This document shows positions 53,190 through 61,837 of a stretch of DNA of 64,000 nt, piece after piece; the stretch's first letter is position 1, and each line of letters starts with the position of its first letter. The notes under the pieces are model-generated. The model saw only the letters and a list, made by a program, of their open reading frames with translations. It searched no databases and was not told the DNA's origin. The DNA lies in the NCBI RefSeq assembly GCF_022538055.1, contig NZ_JAKZAM010000009.1:97161-161160 (forward strand). Direction: 5' to 3'. The position numbers and the translations under genes are program-made. The stretch is from Cognataquiflexum nitidum (GTDB taxonomy: Bacteria > Bacteroidota > Bacteroidia > Cytophagales > Cyclobacteriaceae).

Positions 53190-54445
53190 AAGTTTCCCTT
53201 ATCCTAGAAATAGCCAAGGCGCTGATGCTTGCCCGGTTCAAACAAACCATGATAGCTGCAGTAGGTGTGGTATTCAGCATCACGATGTTTGTGGCTTTGT
53301 TGGGATTCATGAACGGCTTGAACAAACTCTTGGATGGCTTGATCCTCAACCGCACACCCCATATTCGTTTTTACAATGAAATCAAACCAACGGCGAATCA
53401 GCCAATCGACCTTGCCGATGAATTCAGCAACTTTTACAATATCATCAGGTCAGTCAAACCTGCTGCCAGCCGCTTAAGCATTTATAACAATGAGGCCATT
53501 ATCAGGACACTTGAAGAAGATCCAAGGGTTTTGGGGGTAGCACCAAAGTTATCCGCACAGGTTTTTTATAATGTTGGTACCATTGACATCACCGGTGTCA
53601 TCAACGGCATAGATGTCGAAGCCGAGAGCAAACTTTTTGCTTTCACAGATTACGTGACAGCGGGGAATTATATTGATTTGAAAAACACCTCCAACAGCAT
53701 TATTCTGGGAAAAGGCGCAGCGGACCGGATGATGGCCGAAATCGGAGATGTCATCCAAGCGACCACTTCTCAGGGCAACAGGGTCCAATTGAAGGTAGTG
53801 GGTTATTACCAATCCGGTTTGGGAGATTTAGATAATGTGCAATCTTACGCCTCCATTGGTACTGTACAGAAAATGCTCGGTGAAACAGCCTCCTACGTGA
53901 CTGATATCCAAGTCAAATTGAAGGATTTCAACCTTGCTCCCGGTATGGCACGGGATTACAGGGATATCTTTGGTATCGATGCAGATGATATACAGACTGT
54001 AAATGCACAATTTGAAACAGGGACAAATATCAGGACTTTGATCAGCTACGCGGTGGGGATTACCTTGCTGATTGTGTCAGGATTTGGGATTTACAATATT
54101 CTAAACATGATGATTTATGAAAAAATGGATACCATCGCCATCCTGAAGGCCATTGGCTTTTCGGGCAGGGATGTAAACAATATTTTCATAACCATCGCCT
54201 TGACCATCGGTTTTGTAGGAGGAACTATCGGATTGATTCTTGGATTTATGGCCGGTTTGGGAATTGAGCGGATCCCTTTTGAGACGGAGGCGCTTCCGAC
54301 GGTCAAAACCTTTCCGGTGGATTTCAATCCCAAGTATTATATCATCGCGGCAATATTCAGTATTGTGACAACTTACTTTGCTGGATATTTCCCTGCCCGC
54401 AAAGCAAGTGGGGTGGATCCGGTGGAGATAATTAGGGGGAAATGA
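53186..54445 (+). CDS. ABC transporter permease, FtsX/MacB type
   Basis: A 419-residue protein: one N-terminal transmembrane helix (TMIAAVGVVFSITMFVALLGFM), a periplasmic MacB_PCD domain of about 230 residues and three C-terminal helices of the FtsX fold. The FtsX region includes VGITLLIVSGFGIYNILNMMIYEKMDTIAILKAIGFSGRDV. It ends PARKASGVDPVEIIRGK, the classic tail of LolC/MacB permeases. The start overlaps the adaptor stop. A heptamer satellite begins at its TGA. Confidence 0.93.
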   Translation: MKVSLILEIAKALMLARFKQTMIAAVGVVFSITMFVALLGFMNGLNKLLDGLILNRTPHIRFYNEIKPTANQPIDLADEFSNFYNIIRSVKPAASRLSIYNNEAIIRTLEEDPRVLGVAPKLSAQVFYNVGTIDITGVINGIDVEAESKLFAFTDYVTAGNYIDLKNTSNSIILGKGAADRMMAEIGDVIQATTSQGNRVQLKVVGYYQSGLGDLDNVQSYASIGTVQKMLGETASYVTDIQVKLKDFNLAPGMARDYRDIFGIDADDIQTVNAQFETGTNIRTLISYAVGITLLIVSGFGIYNILNMMIYEKMDTIAILKAIGFSGRDVNNIFITIALTIGFVGGTIGLILGFMAGLGIERIPFETEALPTVKTFPVDFNPKYYIIAAIFSIVTTYFAGYFPARKASGVDPVEIIRGK

Positions 54446-54500
54446 GGCGAGGTCCGAGAGGCGAGATCCGAGAGACGAGAAGCGAGAGACAAGTCGCAGT
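54446..54500 (+). repeat. GAGANNN heptamer satellite after the permease stop codon
   Basis: About seven 7-bp units (GAGAGGC, GAGATCC, GAGAGAC, GAGAAGC and others) begin at the TGA of the permease gene, the same arrangement as at 6406 and 16870. Confidence 0.75.
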
Positions 54501-54535
54501 CATAGAAAGGTTAGTTCGAGTGCAGGCCTAGTTAA

Positions 54536-54703
54536 AGTCTTCAGACTTGGACTTCAGTAGCTTGTAAATCTAGTTCAAGTCTTCAGACTTGGACTTCAAT
54601 AGTTTGTAAATCTAGTTCAAGTCTTCAGACTTGGACTTCAATAGTTTGTAAATCTAGTTCAAGTCTTCAGACTTGGACTTCAATAGTTTTGTTGGACTTA
54701 CTT
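54536..54703 (+). repeat. 42-bp tandem repeats (four units)
   Basis: AGTCTTCAGACTTGGACTTC begins at 54536, 54578, 54620 and 54662, exactly 42 bp apart. AAGTC-TTCA-GACTT is a hairpin, so the transcript would carry one stem per unit. Confidence 0.88.
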
Positions 54704-55022
54704 CACAGCAGTCTAAGACTGCAATATTCAGGTCCAAGTCAGAGACTTGAACCATTCTTGGCTTGCTTCAAAGCAGTCTAAGACTGCAATATTCAGGTCC
54801 AAGTCAGAGACTTGAACCATTCTTGGCTTGCTTCAAAGCAGTCTGAGACTGCAATATTCAGGTCCAAGTCAGAGACTTGAACCATTCTTGGCTTGCTTCA
54901 CAGCAGTCTAAGACTGCAATATTCTGGTCCAAGTCAGAGACTTGAACCATTCTTGGCTTACTTCACAGCAGTCTAAGACTGCAATATTCAGGTCCAAGTC
55001 AGAGACTTGAACCATTCTTGCA
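54704..55022 (+). repeat. 65-bp tandem repeats (five units)
   Basis: CAGTCTAAGACTG occurs at 54709, 54774, 54839, 54904 and 54969, exactly 65 bp apart. Each unit holds two hairpins, CAGTCT-AGACTG and CAAGTC-aga-GACTTG, the second using the same GTCT/AGAC core as the 42-bp repeats. Confidence 0.88.
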
Positions 55023-55029
55023 AAAATAA

Positions 55030-55132
55030 CGGCTTCTTAACCCGATAACCTGACAACGCGAAGCAGACAACAATTAGAACCACTACAACAATTATAACGA
55101 CTACAACCATTACAACAACTACAACCACTACC
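55030..55132 (+). repeat. Second copy of the ACAAC repeat block, ending at the ATPase start codon
   Basis: AACCTGACAACGCGAAGCAGACAAC followed by seven 9-bp units of the form A(C/T)TANAACN repeats the text of 6540-7370. The last unit reads ACTACCATG, so the ATG of the ATPase gene is part of the array. No Shine-Dalgarno sequence is present. Confidence 0.8.
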
Positions 55133-55816
55133 ATGCAGGAAACACCTGTCCTAGAAGCAGAAAAAGTAAACAAGTACTTTTACAGTCCTGATAAAACCCA
55201 GGTGCTGAAGGAGGTGACTTTTAAGGTGACCCGAGGAGAATTCGTGTCCATCATGGGAAAATCTGGTTGTGGCAAATCAACCCTCCTTTATATCCTCAGT
55301 ACCATGGATACGGATTATGAGGGTAAATTGTCGATTGACGGTGAGGTGATCAGCGGAAAAAGCCCAAGCTACCTTTCCAAAATCCGGAATGAAAAAATCG
55401 GATTCGTTTTTCAGTTCCATTATTTGCTCAATGAATTTTCAGTTTTGGAAAATGTCATGATCCCTGGCCTAAAACTCAACAAGAAATCCCAGCCCGAACT
55501 CGAACACATCGCCATGGAAAAGCTGAAAATTTTTGACATGCAGGACCATGCACTGAAGAAAGCCAACCAACTTTCCGGTGGGCAAAAGCAAAGAGTCGCT
55601 ATCGCCCGCTCTTTGATGAATGATCCTCTCATCATCATGGGTGACGAGCCGACCGGCAATCTTGACAAAAAAAACTCCGATATTGTCTTCAATATTTTCA
55701 AGGAACTGGCGCAGGAATTCAAACAAACTATGCTTATCGTCACCCATGATGCAGAATTTGCAGCAGGTACAGACAGAATCATTGAAATGGAGGACGGCTA
55801 TATTATCAAACAATAA
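55133..55816 (+). CDS. ABC transporter ATP-binding protein (LolD/MacB-like)
   Basis: A 227-residue ATPase with Walker [12 protein letters not shown]-loop [21 protein letters not shown], signature [15 protein letters not shown], Walker [14 protein letters not shown] and the H-loop VTHDAEFA. It should energise the FtsX-type permease at 53186-54445. The two genes are, unusually, separated by about 690 bp of tandem repeats. Its start codon is embedded in the last repeat unit. Confidence 0.95.
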   Translation: MQETPVLEAEKVNKYFYSPDKTQVLKEVTFKVTRGEFVSIMGKSGCGKSTLLYILSTMDTDYEGKLSIDGEVISGKSPSYLSKIRNEKIGFVFQFHYLLNEFSVLENVMIPGLKLNKKSQPELEHIAMEKLKIFDMQDHALKKANQLSGGQKQRVAIARSLMNDPLIIMGDEPTGNLDKKNSDIVFNIFKELAQEFKQTMLIVTHDAEFAAGTDRIIEMEDGYIIKQ

Positions 55817-55895
55817 ACTTTTGTTTTTAAACCTGACACTTTTGTAAGTGTCTAATGATCAAATCTTTTTTTTAAAAAAATCTATCTCCACACCC

Positions 55896-56993
55896 ATGAA
55901 AAATTCACCCCTTTTGCTCCTTATTTTGGCAGTATTATTTTCCTGTACCGAAAAAGAAACTCCCAATTCCAACCCCTCAGCCTTGTATTTCCCTCCTTTG
56001 TCCGGCAATACCTGGGAGACCACCACACCCGCTTCCCTCAATTGGGATTTACAAAAATTAGAAGAGCTTAAGCAATTATTAAAAAGTAACAGTTCACGTG
56101 CCTTTATCATCCTCAAAGACGGAAAGATCGTCGTAGAGGAATATTTTGGCACCAAAATTACCGGAGCACAGCCCTTTGACCAAAGTTCGCTGTGGTATTG
56201 GGCATCAGCAGGCAAAACCCTCACAGCAACCCTGACAGGAATCGCACAGGAAGAAGGAAAACTTGACATTCAAAAGCCAAGTTCTGATTATTTGGGCAAA
56301 GGCTGGACTTCCCTGACTCCTGCTCAGGAAGAAAAAATCAAAGTCTGGCACCAATTGACCATGACATCAGGCTTGGACGATGGAGTGGCTAGTCGGGATA
56401 ATTTTTCACCGGAGGCGCTTCTCTATAAAGCTGAACCGGGCACAAGGTGGGCATACCACAACGCTCCTTACACGCTTTTGGACAAAGTGATTGAAGGTGG
56501 AACAGGACAAACCTTCCCCCTATATTTCAATGAAAAACTCGGGTCAAAAATCGGTATGACAGGGGCATGGCAGCGGATAGAATTCAACAATGTTTTTTTC
56601 AGCGATGCCAGATCGATGGCGAGATTTGGTCTTTTGATTTTGGCAAATGGTGACTGGGACGGAGAAAGCATCATCAAAGACAAAAACTACCTGAAAGACA
56701 TGGTAAGTACCTCCCAAAACATCAACCAAGGCTACGGCTATCTTTGGTGGCTGAATGGCACAGACTCTTTTATGCCTCCCACGGTTCAGATCAAAGTTCC
56801 CGGTTCCTATGCACCAAATGGTCCTGATGATATGTATTGTGGCATGGGCAAAGATGGACAGTATATATGTGTGGTTCCTTCTCAAAACCTCGTGCTCGTG
56901 CGAATGGGAGAAAGTCCGGATCAGGCTTTGGTTCCTTTTATTTTTTTGGATGATATCTGGGCTATCCTGCGAAATATCATTCCTGCCAATTAA
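55896..56993 (+). CDS. Serine hydrolase, beta-lactamase class C-like lipoprotein
   Basis: About 365 residues from ATG 55896 (MKNSPLLLL), with lipobox LFSC. Catalytic elements of the PBP4/AmpC-like fold are present: SAGK in YWASAGKTLTAT (Ser and Lys) and YHN in WAYHNAPYTLL. The third KTG-like motif is unclear. Such proteins can be esterases, D-amino-acid peptidases or beta-lactamases; the function here is not determined. A single gene. Confidence 0.88.
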   Translation: MKNSPLLLLILAVLFSCTEKETPNSNPSALYFPPLSGNTWETTTPASLNWDLQKLEELKQLLKSNSSRAFIILKDGKIVVEEYFGTKITGAQPFDQSSLWYWASAGKTLTATLTGIAQEEGKLDIQKPSSDYLGKGWTSLTPAQEEKIKVWHQLTMTSGLDDGVASRDNFSPEALLYKAEPGTRWAYHNAPYTLLDKVIEGGTGQTFPLYFNEKLGSKIGMTGAWQRIEFNNVFFSDARSMARFGLLILANGDWDGESIIKDKNYLKDMVSTSQNINQGYGYLWWLNGTDSFMPPTVQIKVPGSYAPNGPDDMYCGMGKDGQYICVVPSQNLVLVRMGESPDQALVPFIFLDDIWAILRNIIPAN

Positions 56994-57047
56994 GCACTTC
57001 AGTCAAATGATTTGTATCTTCGGGGCATAACCAAAATACCAGTTTTT

Positions 57048-58466
57048 ATGAGCAAGAAGACCGAATACAGTTTGTTTGAGGATGTTTGTGGGTTTGTGGA
57101 TGAGGCAGCCAAGTACATGGATATACATCCGGGGTTATTGGAGCAGATCAAAGAGTGCAACAGTATTTATAAATTCAATTTCCCGATCCGAAACGATGAT
57201 GGGACTTACGAAACCCTCACAGGATATAGGATCCAGCATTCCCATCACAAACTTCCCTGCAAAGGCGGTATCCGATTCAGCGACCATGTGGACGAAGAGG
57301 AAGTAAAAGGACTTGCTTCCCTGATGACTTACAAATGTGCTTTGGTCAATGTTCCTTTTGGTGGAGCCAAGGGCGGGGTCAGCATTGATCCAAAGAAATA
57401 TTCTGTCAATCAACTCGAAAGAATTACGAGGAGATATACCTCAGAACTGATCAAAAAGAAATTTATCGGTCCGGCCATTGATGTTCCTGCGCCTGATTAC
57501 GGTACGGGTGCCCGCGAAATGGCTTGGATTGTGGATACTTATGAGGCTTTCAATCCCGAAGTCATCAATGCCAAAGGTTGCGTTACAGGAAAGCCACTTT
57601 CTCAACACGGAATTGATGGTAGGACCGAAGCTACTGGACAGGGAGTATTCTTTGGAATCCGGGAGGCTGTCAGTGTTGCTGAGGACATGGCTGCACTGGG
57701 TCTGTCTACAGGACTGAGAGGAAAAACAGTCATTGTTCAGGGATTGGGAAATGTTGGTTTTTATTCAGCCAAATACCTGAGCGAGGCAGGTGCAAAAGTG
57801 ATCGGCATCGCGGAATGGAATGGTGGTATCTACGATGAAAAGGGGATCAATATTGAGGCTTTGAAAAAATACCAAACCCAAACAGGAGGTTTTAAAGGCT
57901 ATTCTTCAGGAGAATTCATAGAGAAAAGCAAAGAATTACTGACCTATGCCTGTGACATCCTAGTGCCCGCAGCATTAGAAAATCAAATCACCAAAGACAA
58001 TGCTGCGAAGATCCAAGCCAAGATAATAGGCGAAGCTGCCAATGGACCTGTTACTCAAGAAGCAGAAAAAATACTGCTCGAAAAAGGTATAATGATCATC
58101 CCTGACATGTACCTTAACGCTGGCGGTGTGACCGTTTCTTACTTCGAATGGCTCAAAAACCTTTCCCGTGTGTCTTTTGGAAAACTCGAAAAGCGCTATG
58201 ACCAAGAAAAATACAGGAAACTTCTCGGCACGATCGAAAATGCCACCGGGGAGGAGTTTACAGATGATGAAAAAGAACAGTTGATCCAAGGAGCATCTGA
58301 AAGGGACTTGGTTCTTTCCGGTTTGGAAGAGACCATGGTCAATGCCTACCATGCCATGAATAAAGTGAGGCAGGAAAAAAATATCAAAAGCCTCAGGACT
58401 GCTGGATTTATCCTGGCTTTGGAGAGAATTGCGGTGAGTTATACCGATTTGGGAATTTTTCCTTGA
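57048..58466 (+). CDS. Glu/Leu/Phe/Val dehydrogenase (glutamate dehydrogenase type)
   Basis: About 472 residues from ATG 57048 (MSKKTEYSL). The substrate-binding KGGIRFSDHVDEEEVKGLASLMTYKCALVNVPFGGAKGG carries the catalytic Lys. The domain-2 nucleotide fold has VQGLGNVGFYSAKYL and PAALENQI. It interconverts glutamate and 2-oxoglutarate or a related amino acid, linking nitrogen and carbon metabolism in the cytosol. It precedes hisF by about 150 bp, with no certain operon link. Confidence 0.94.
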   Translation: MSKKTEYSLFEDVCGFVDEAAKYMDIHPGLLEQIKECNSIYKFNFPIRNDDGTYETLTGYRIQHSHHKLPCKGGIRFSDHVDEEEVKGLASLMTYKCALVNVPFGGAKGGVSIDPKKYSVNQLERITRRYTSELIKKKFIGPAIDVPAPDYGTGAREMAWIVDTYEAFNPEVINAKGCVTGKPLSQHGIDGRTEATGQGVFFGIREAVSVAEDMAALGLSTGLRGKTVIVQGLGNVGFYSAKYLSEAGAKVIGIAEWNGGIYDEKGINIEALKKYQTQTGGFKGYSSGEFIEKSKELLTYACDILVPAALENQITKDNAAKIQAKIIGEAANGPVTQEAEKILLEKGIMIIPDMYLNAGGVTVSYFEWLKNLSRVSFGKLEKRYDQEKYRKLLGTIENATGEEFTDDEKEQLIQGASERDLVLSGLEETMVNAYHAMNKVRQEKNIKSLRTAGFILALERIAVSYTDLGIFP

Positions 58467-58612
58467 TCAAAATTGGTAAAAAGAAAAAAGTTCGAAAGGT
58501 TGGAAGGTTTTAAAGTTGAAAAGTTAAGGTCGACCAAATTGCCAGCTTTCCAGTCTTGGATTTTTTGTCTCCCGTCTCAAATCTCAAGTCTCAAGTCTTT
58601 TGTCGTAAAAAA

Positions 58613-59368
58613 ATGTTAACAAAAAGAATAATCCCCTGCCTCGACATCAAAGACGGCAGAACAGTCAAAGGAGTAAATTTTATACAGTTGCGCGATGCCG
58701 GAGACCCGGTGGAGTTGGCCAAAATTTACTCCGATGAGGGGGCCGACGAGCTTGTTTTTTTGGATATCACAGCCACAGTGGACAAGCGTAAAACCTTGGC
58801 TGAATTGGTTACCAAGATTGCAAAGGCTATCAATATCCCATTTACAGTCGGTGGTGGAATTTCCACTGTGGAGGATGTAAAAGTTCTGCTCAATGCAGGT
58901 GCGGACAAAATATCCATCAACTCCGCAGCTGTCAACAATCCAAAGATTATCAATGAAATGGCTCAGGAATTTGGCAGTCAATGTGTGGTGGTGGCGATTG
59001 ATACCCGAAATGTCGATGGGATAGACTTTGTCCATACCCATGGGGGAAGAAAGCCTACCATTCTCCAAACACAAGCTTGGGCCAAGGAAGTCTGTGACCG
59101 TGGCGCTGGCGAAATCCTGCTGACCTCAATGGATCATGATGGAACCAAAGGAGGATTTGCCAACGAAATTACTGCCGAGATTTCTTCCATGCTTTCGATT
59201 CCTGTGATTGCTTCGGGTGGTGCTGGAAACAGCGAACATTTCAAAGATGTGTTTACCTTTGGCAAGGCGGATGCTGCCTTGGCGGCAAGTATTTTCCACT
59301 TTAAGGAAATTCCAATTCCTGAACTTAAAGCTTATTTGAATTCAGAGGGAATATCTATAAGGAAGTAA
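58613..59368 (+). CDS. hisF: Imidazole glycerol phosphate synthase subunit HisF
   Basis: A 252-residue (beta/alpha)8 barrel from ATG 58613 ([20 protein letters not shown]). It has Asp11 in CLDIKDG, GGGIST, NSAAV, and Asp130 in [22 protein letters not shown] and AALAASIFH near the end bind phosphate. With HisH it makes IGP and AICAR in histidine synthesis. The remaining his genes except hisIE are not in the window. Heptamers of the GAGANNN type, inverted, fill the bases just before its start. Confidence 0.96.
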   Translation: MLTKRIIPCLDIKDGRTVKGVNFIQLRDAGDPVELAKIYSDEGADELVFLDITATVDKRKTLAELVTKIAKAINIPFTVGGGISTVEDVKVLLNAGADKISINSAAVNNPKIINEMAQEFGSQCVVVAIDTRNVDGIDFVHTHGGRKPTILQTQAWAKEVCDRGAGEILLTSMDHDGTKGGFANEITAEISSMLSIPVIASGGAGNSEHFKDVFTFGKADAALAASIFHFKEIPIPELKAYLNSEGISIRK

Positions 59369-59380
59369 ATAAATGAAATA

Positions 59381-59940
59381 ATGTTGAAATATGCTTCGCG
59401 ATATAAAAACTGAAATAATGTTGAAATATGCTTCGCGAGATAAATAGAAATATGCTTCTCCACTTGGCCTTATTTCTATTTATATCTACCTTATTTCCAC
59501 CATATATCAATTAAGAGAAATAATGTTGAAATATGCTTCGCGAAATAAATTGATATAAGCTTCACCTATTGACCTTATTTCTATTTATATCTACCTTATT
59601 TCCACCATATATCAATTAAGAGAAATAATGTTGAAATATGCTTTGCGAAATAAATTGAAATATGCTTCTCGACTCAGCCTTATTTCTATTTATATCTACC
59701 TTATTTCCACCATATATCATTTAATAGAAATAAGGTTGAAATATGCTTCGCGAGATAAATTGAAATATGCTTCTCCGCTTGGCCTTATTTCTATTTATAT
59801 CAACCTTATTTCCACCATATATCAATTAAGAGAAATAATGTTGAAATATGCTTCGCGAAATAAATTGATATAAGCTTCACCTATTGACCTTATTTCCATT
59901 TATATCTACCTTATTTCTACTTTATTTCAACCTTCTTTCT
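59381..59940 (+). repeat. 105-bp tandem repeat array between hisF and hisIE
   Basis: TTGAAATATGC(T)TCGCG-type marks fall at 59418, 59523, 59628, 59733 and 59838, exactly 105 bp apart, with a short extra copy at 59381. Each unit holds GCTTCGCGA, TATGCTTCTC or AAGCTTCACC, and TATTTCCACCATAT. It separates two his genes that are normally adjacent and ends about 28 bases before the hisIE ATG. The frame at 59628-59873 is an accident of the repeat. Confidence 0.88.
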
Positions 59941-59968
59941 TTCGCCTATAAACCAATTGGAATTAAAA

Positions 59969-60580
59969 ATGAATAACCTTAACATAGATTTTGACAAAGT
60001 AGACGGGCTTGTTCCTTCCATCATTCAAGATGAAGTGACAGGTGCGGTACTCATGCTTGGCTATATGAACCAAGAATCTTTGGACCTTACCATTTCTACC
60101 CAAAAAGTCACTTTTTACAGCCGGACTAAACAGCGCCTTTGGACCAAAGGTGAAACCTCCGGCAACTTCCTGATGCTCAAATCCATCAAACTCGATTGTG
60201 ACAATGATACGCTTTTGGTAAGGGTCAATCCCGTCGGACCTGTCTGTCACAAAGGCGATGATACCTGTTGGTCGGAAAAAAATCAAAGTAAAACCTATTT
60301 TATCGACCAACTGCGGGACATCATCAAAGACCGCAAAAACAACCCAACTGAAAAATCCTATACCGCTTCGCTTTTTGCAAAAGGCATCAACAAGATCGCC
60401 CAAAAAGTGGGGGAGGAGGCAGTTGAAATTGTCATTGAAGCCAAAGACGACAACAAAGACTTATTTTTAGGAGAAGCCGCCGATTTGCTTTTCCACTACC
60501 TCATCCTCCTTGAAGCCAAAGATATCGAACTCGATGAAGTGATGGAAGTCCTGATTAAGAGGCATAAGGGAGGTAAATAA
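59969..60580 (+). CDS. hisI: Bifunctional phosphoribosyl-AMP cyclohydrolase / phosphoribosyl-ATP diphosphatase
   Basis: About 203 residues from ATG 59969 (MNNLNIDFDKV). The HisI part has LMLGYMNQESL, FYSRTKQRLWTKGETSGNFL, the metal-site DCDNDTLL and GPVCHKGDDTCW. The HisE part has SYTASLFAKGINKIAQKVGEEAVEIVIEAKD and GEAADLLFHYLILL. It catalyses steps 2 and 3 of histidine synthesis. The fused HisIE form is normal for Bacteroidota. Confidence 0.95.
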   Translation: MNNLNIDFDKVDGLVPSIIQDEVTGAVLMLGYMNQESLDLTISTQKVTFYSRTKQRLWTKGETSGNFLMLKSIKLDCDNDTLLVRVNPVGPVCHKGDDTCWSEKNQSKTYFIDQLRDIIKDRKNNPTEKSYTASLFAKGINKIAQKVGEEAVEIVIEAKDDNKDLFLGEAADLLFHYLILLEAKDIELDEVMEVLIKRHKGGK

Positions 60581-60637
60581 TACTTGAAGAAGGATTATTC
60601 CGCATTTAGGATTTGGGCGAAGTTGCAAAGCACAATT

Positions 60638-60886
60638 TTATTGAGTCACGCTTAATTTTAGGTTTCCACCTAAACCCTCTCTCACTATCCGCATCAGTGT
60701 AGAAAGTCTAATATCACTTGCATTGTTTTCAATTCGGGAAATGTACGTTTTTGTTGTACCGCATTTTGCTGCAAGCTGTGCCTGAGTCATACCTTGTTCT
60801 TTACGAATTTCTCGAATTATTACTCCCAATTTGAAAGTTTTAAATTCCTCCTCGTATTTTTCTCGTTGGTCGGCACCTTTTTTCCC
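60638..60886 (-). pseudogene. XRE-family HTH regulator (antitoxin-like) with a broken N-terminus
   Basis: The frame ends at 60638 and carries a full HTH: GVIIREIRKEQGMTQAQLAAKCGTTKTYISRIENNASDIRLSTL, then MRIVREGLGGNLKLSV. This is the HigA/XRE antitoxin-like type of Bacteroidota. The family's N-terminal GKKG-x-x-x-REKYEEEFKTFKLG is also present (60830-60886) but a TAG at 60887-60889 precedes it, and the LDEQ part lies before the stop. Translation could still begin at TTG 60829, giving 63 residues. No HigB/RelE toxin is adjacent. A DNA-binding remnant or short regulator. Confidence 0.7.
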
Positions 60887-60985
60887 CTACTGTTCATCTA
60901 AATGAGCGGAAAAAGAAGTTAACTTCCTATTTTCTGTTTACCTGTTCATCGAAATATTGTTTTTTAAGTTTTCTCCCCACCGATG

Positions 60986-61822
60986 TCATGGATTGCAAAA
61001 GTCACAGTACATAGGATCCTCTTCGGTTTTTTTGTGGGGGAATATTTCTTCTTCGAAATAGTGACAATGAAGACATTGGCGAATGTAAGATAATGTAGAT
61101 CGGGTCGGAGACCCGCATAGGCTACATTTTAATCCACTTTTGGCATCGGTAATACCAAAGCCAGGCATCCTACATTGAGGACACAGGGAACTTATTTTGT
61201 CTAACAATTTTTTTGTAGCAACCTCAATGACGCCCATTCTAGTTGGGTTATACAAAGCTCTCATATCTGTTTCTACGTAAAGAGAACCGTATTTTTGATG
61301 AAGTTTTCTGAACACTTCTACCAATTGTTTTTCATCTGTAATGCCTTTAAAAATTTCCGTGTTTTCTTCTCTTCCTTTGCGAAGGATGAGGCCATGGGAG
61401 GGGAAACCAACCGAATTGGCAAAGTCAAAAAGCCCTTCCTCTGTTTGGATTTCTCTGCCGTCAAAGTTTGTTTCAGCACTCAACTCTCTGCTGATAATTT
61501 CCAAATTGTTTTTTTTATCGATAAAAATCAAAAATTCTTCATCTGCATTGACAAAAAATAAGGATGGATGCTGACCAAACGATCCCTCACTGGCAATGCC
61601 TAAATCACAATCTGTCATTTCCATCGCCATCAAACATTTTTGCCGGGCTGTGGTAATAGGATCATGTTTGCGGTCTACTTCTCCAGTAAAGGTCCCAAGA
61701 ACATCTGAATCAAAATTTTGAGTGACAAAGCAGGAAACCCCTAATGCTTTTTCTACAAGAGGGCCAATGACGCGTTCTTTTTTATGTTTGGTGGCAATGA
61801 GTAACCTTCGGCCTTGGAACAT
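60986..61822 (-). CDS. DUF6671-like protein with C-terminal zinc ribbons
   Basis: A 278-residue protein. The N-terminal 200 residues contain RLLIATKHKKERVIGPLVEKALGV, DSDVLGTFTGEVDRKHDPITTARQKCLMAMEMT and IASEGSFGQHPSLFFVNADEE. The end has three Cys pairs (CPQC, CSLC, CLHC) plus CDFC, suitable for two zinc ribbons. This pattern is what I recall for the DUF6671 family; no reaction is known. It starts 15 bp downstream of the dihydroorotase-like gene and may share its transcript. Confidence 0.75.
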   Translation of the reverse strand: MFQGRRLLIATKHKKERVIGPLVEKALGVSCFVTQNFDSDVLGTFTGEVDRKHDPITTARQKCLMAMEMTDCDLGIASEGSFGQHPSLFFVNADEEFLIFIDKKNNLEIISRELSAETNFDGREIQTEEGLFDFANSVGFPSHGLILRKGREENTEIFKGITDEKQLVEVFRKLHQKYGSLYVETDMRALYNPTRMGVIEVATKKLLDKISSLCPQCRMPGFGITDAKSGLKCSLCGSPTRSTLSYIRQCLHCHYFEEEIFPHKKTEEDPMYCDFCNP

Positions 61823-61837
61823 TGTGACTCAGATTCT

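Noticed and set aside
59628..59873. 81-codon ORF in the 59-kb array (repeated LKYASR)
   Set aside because: It is the 105-bp repeat read in frame; no coding-type sequence independent of the repeat.
46729..60889. UAG reassigned to an amino acid in this organism
   Set aside because: Two genes have in-frame TAG, but rnc (27535-27537) and the DUF1684 gene (16868-16870) end with TAG at the expected family length, so UAG is an ordinary stop.
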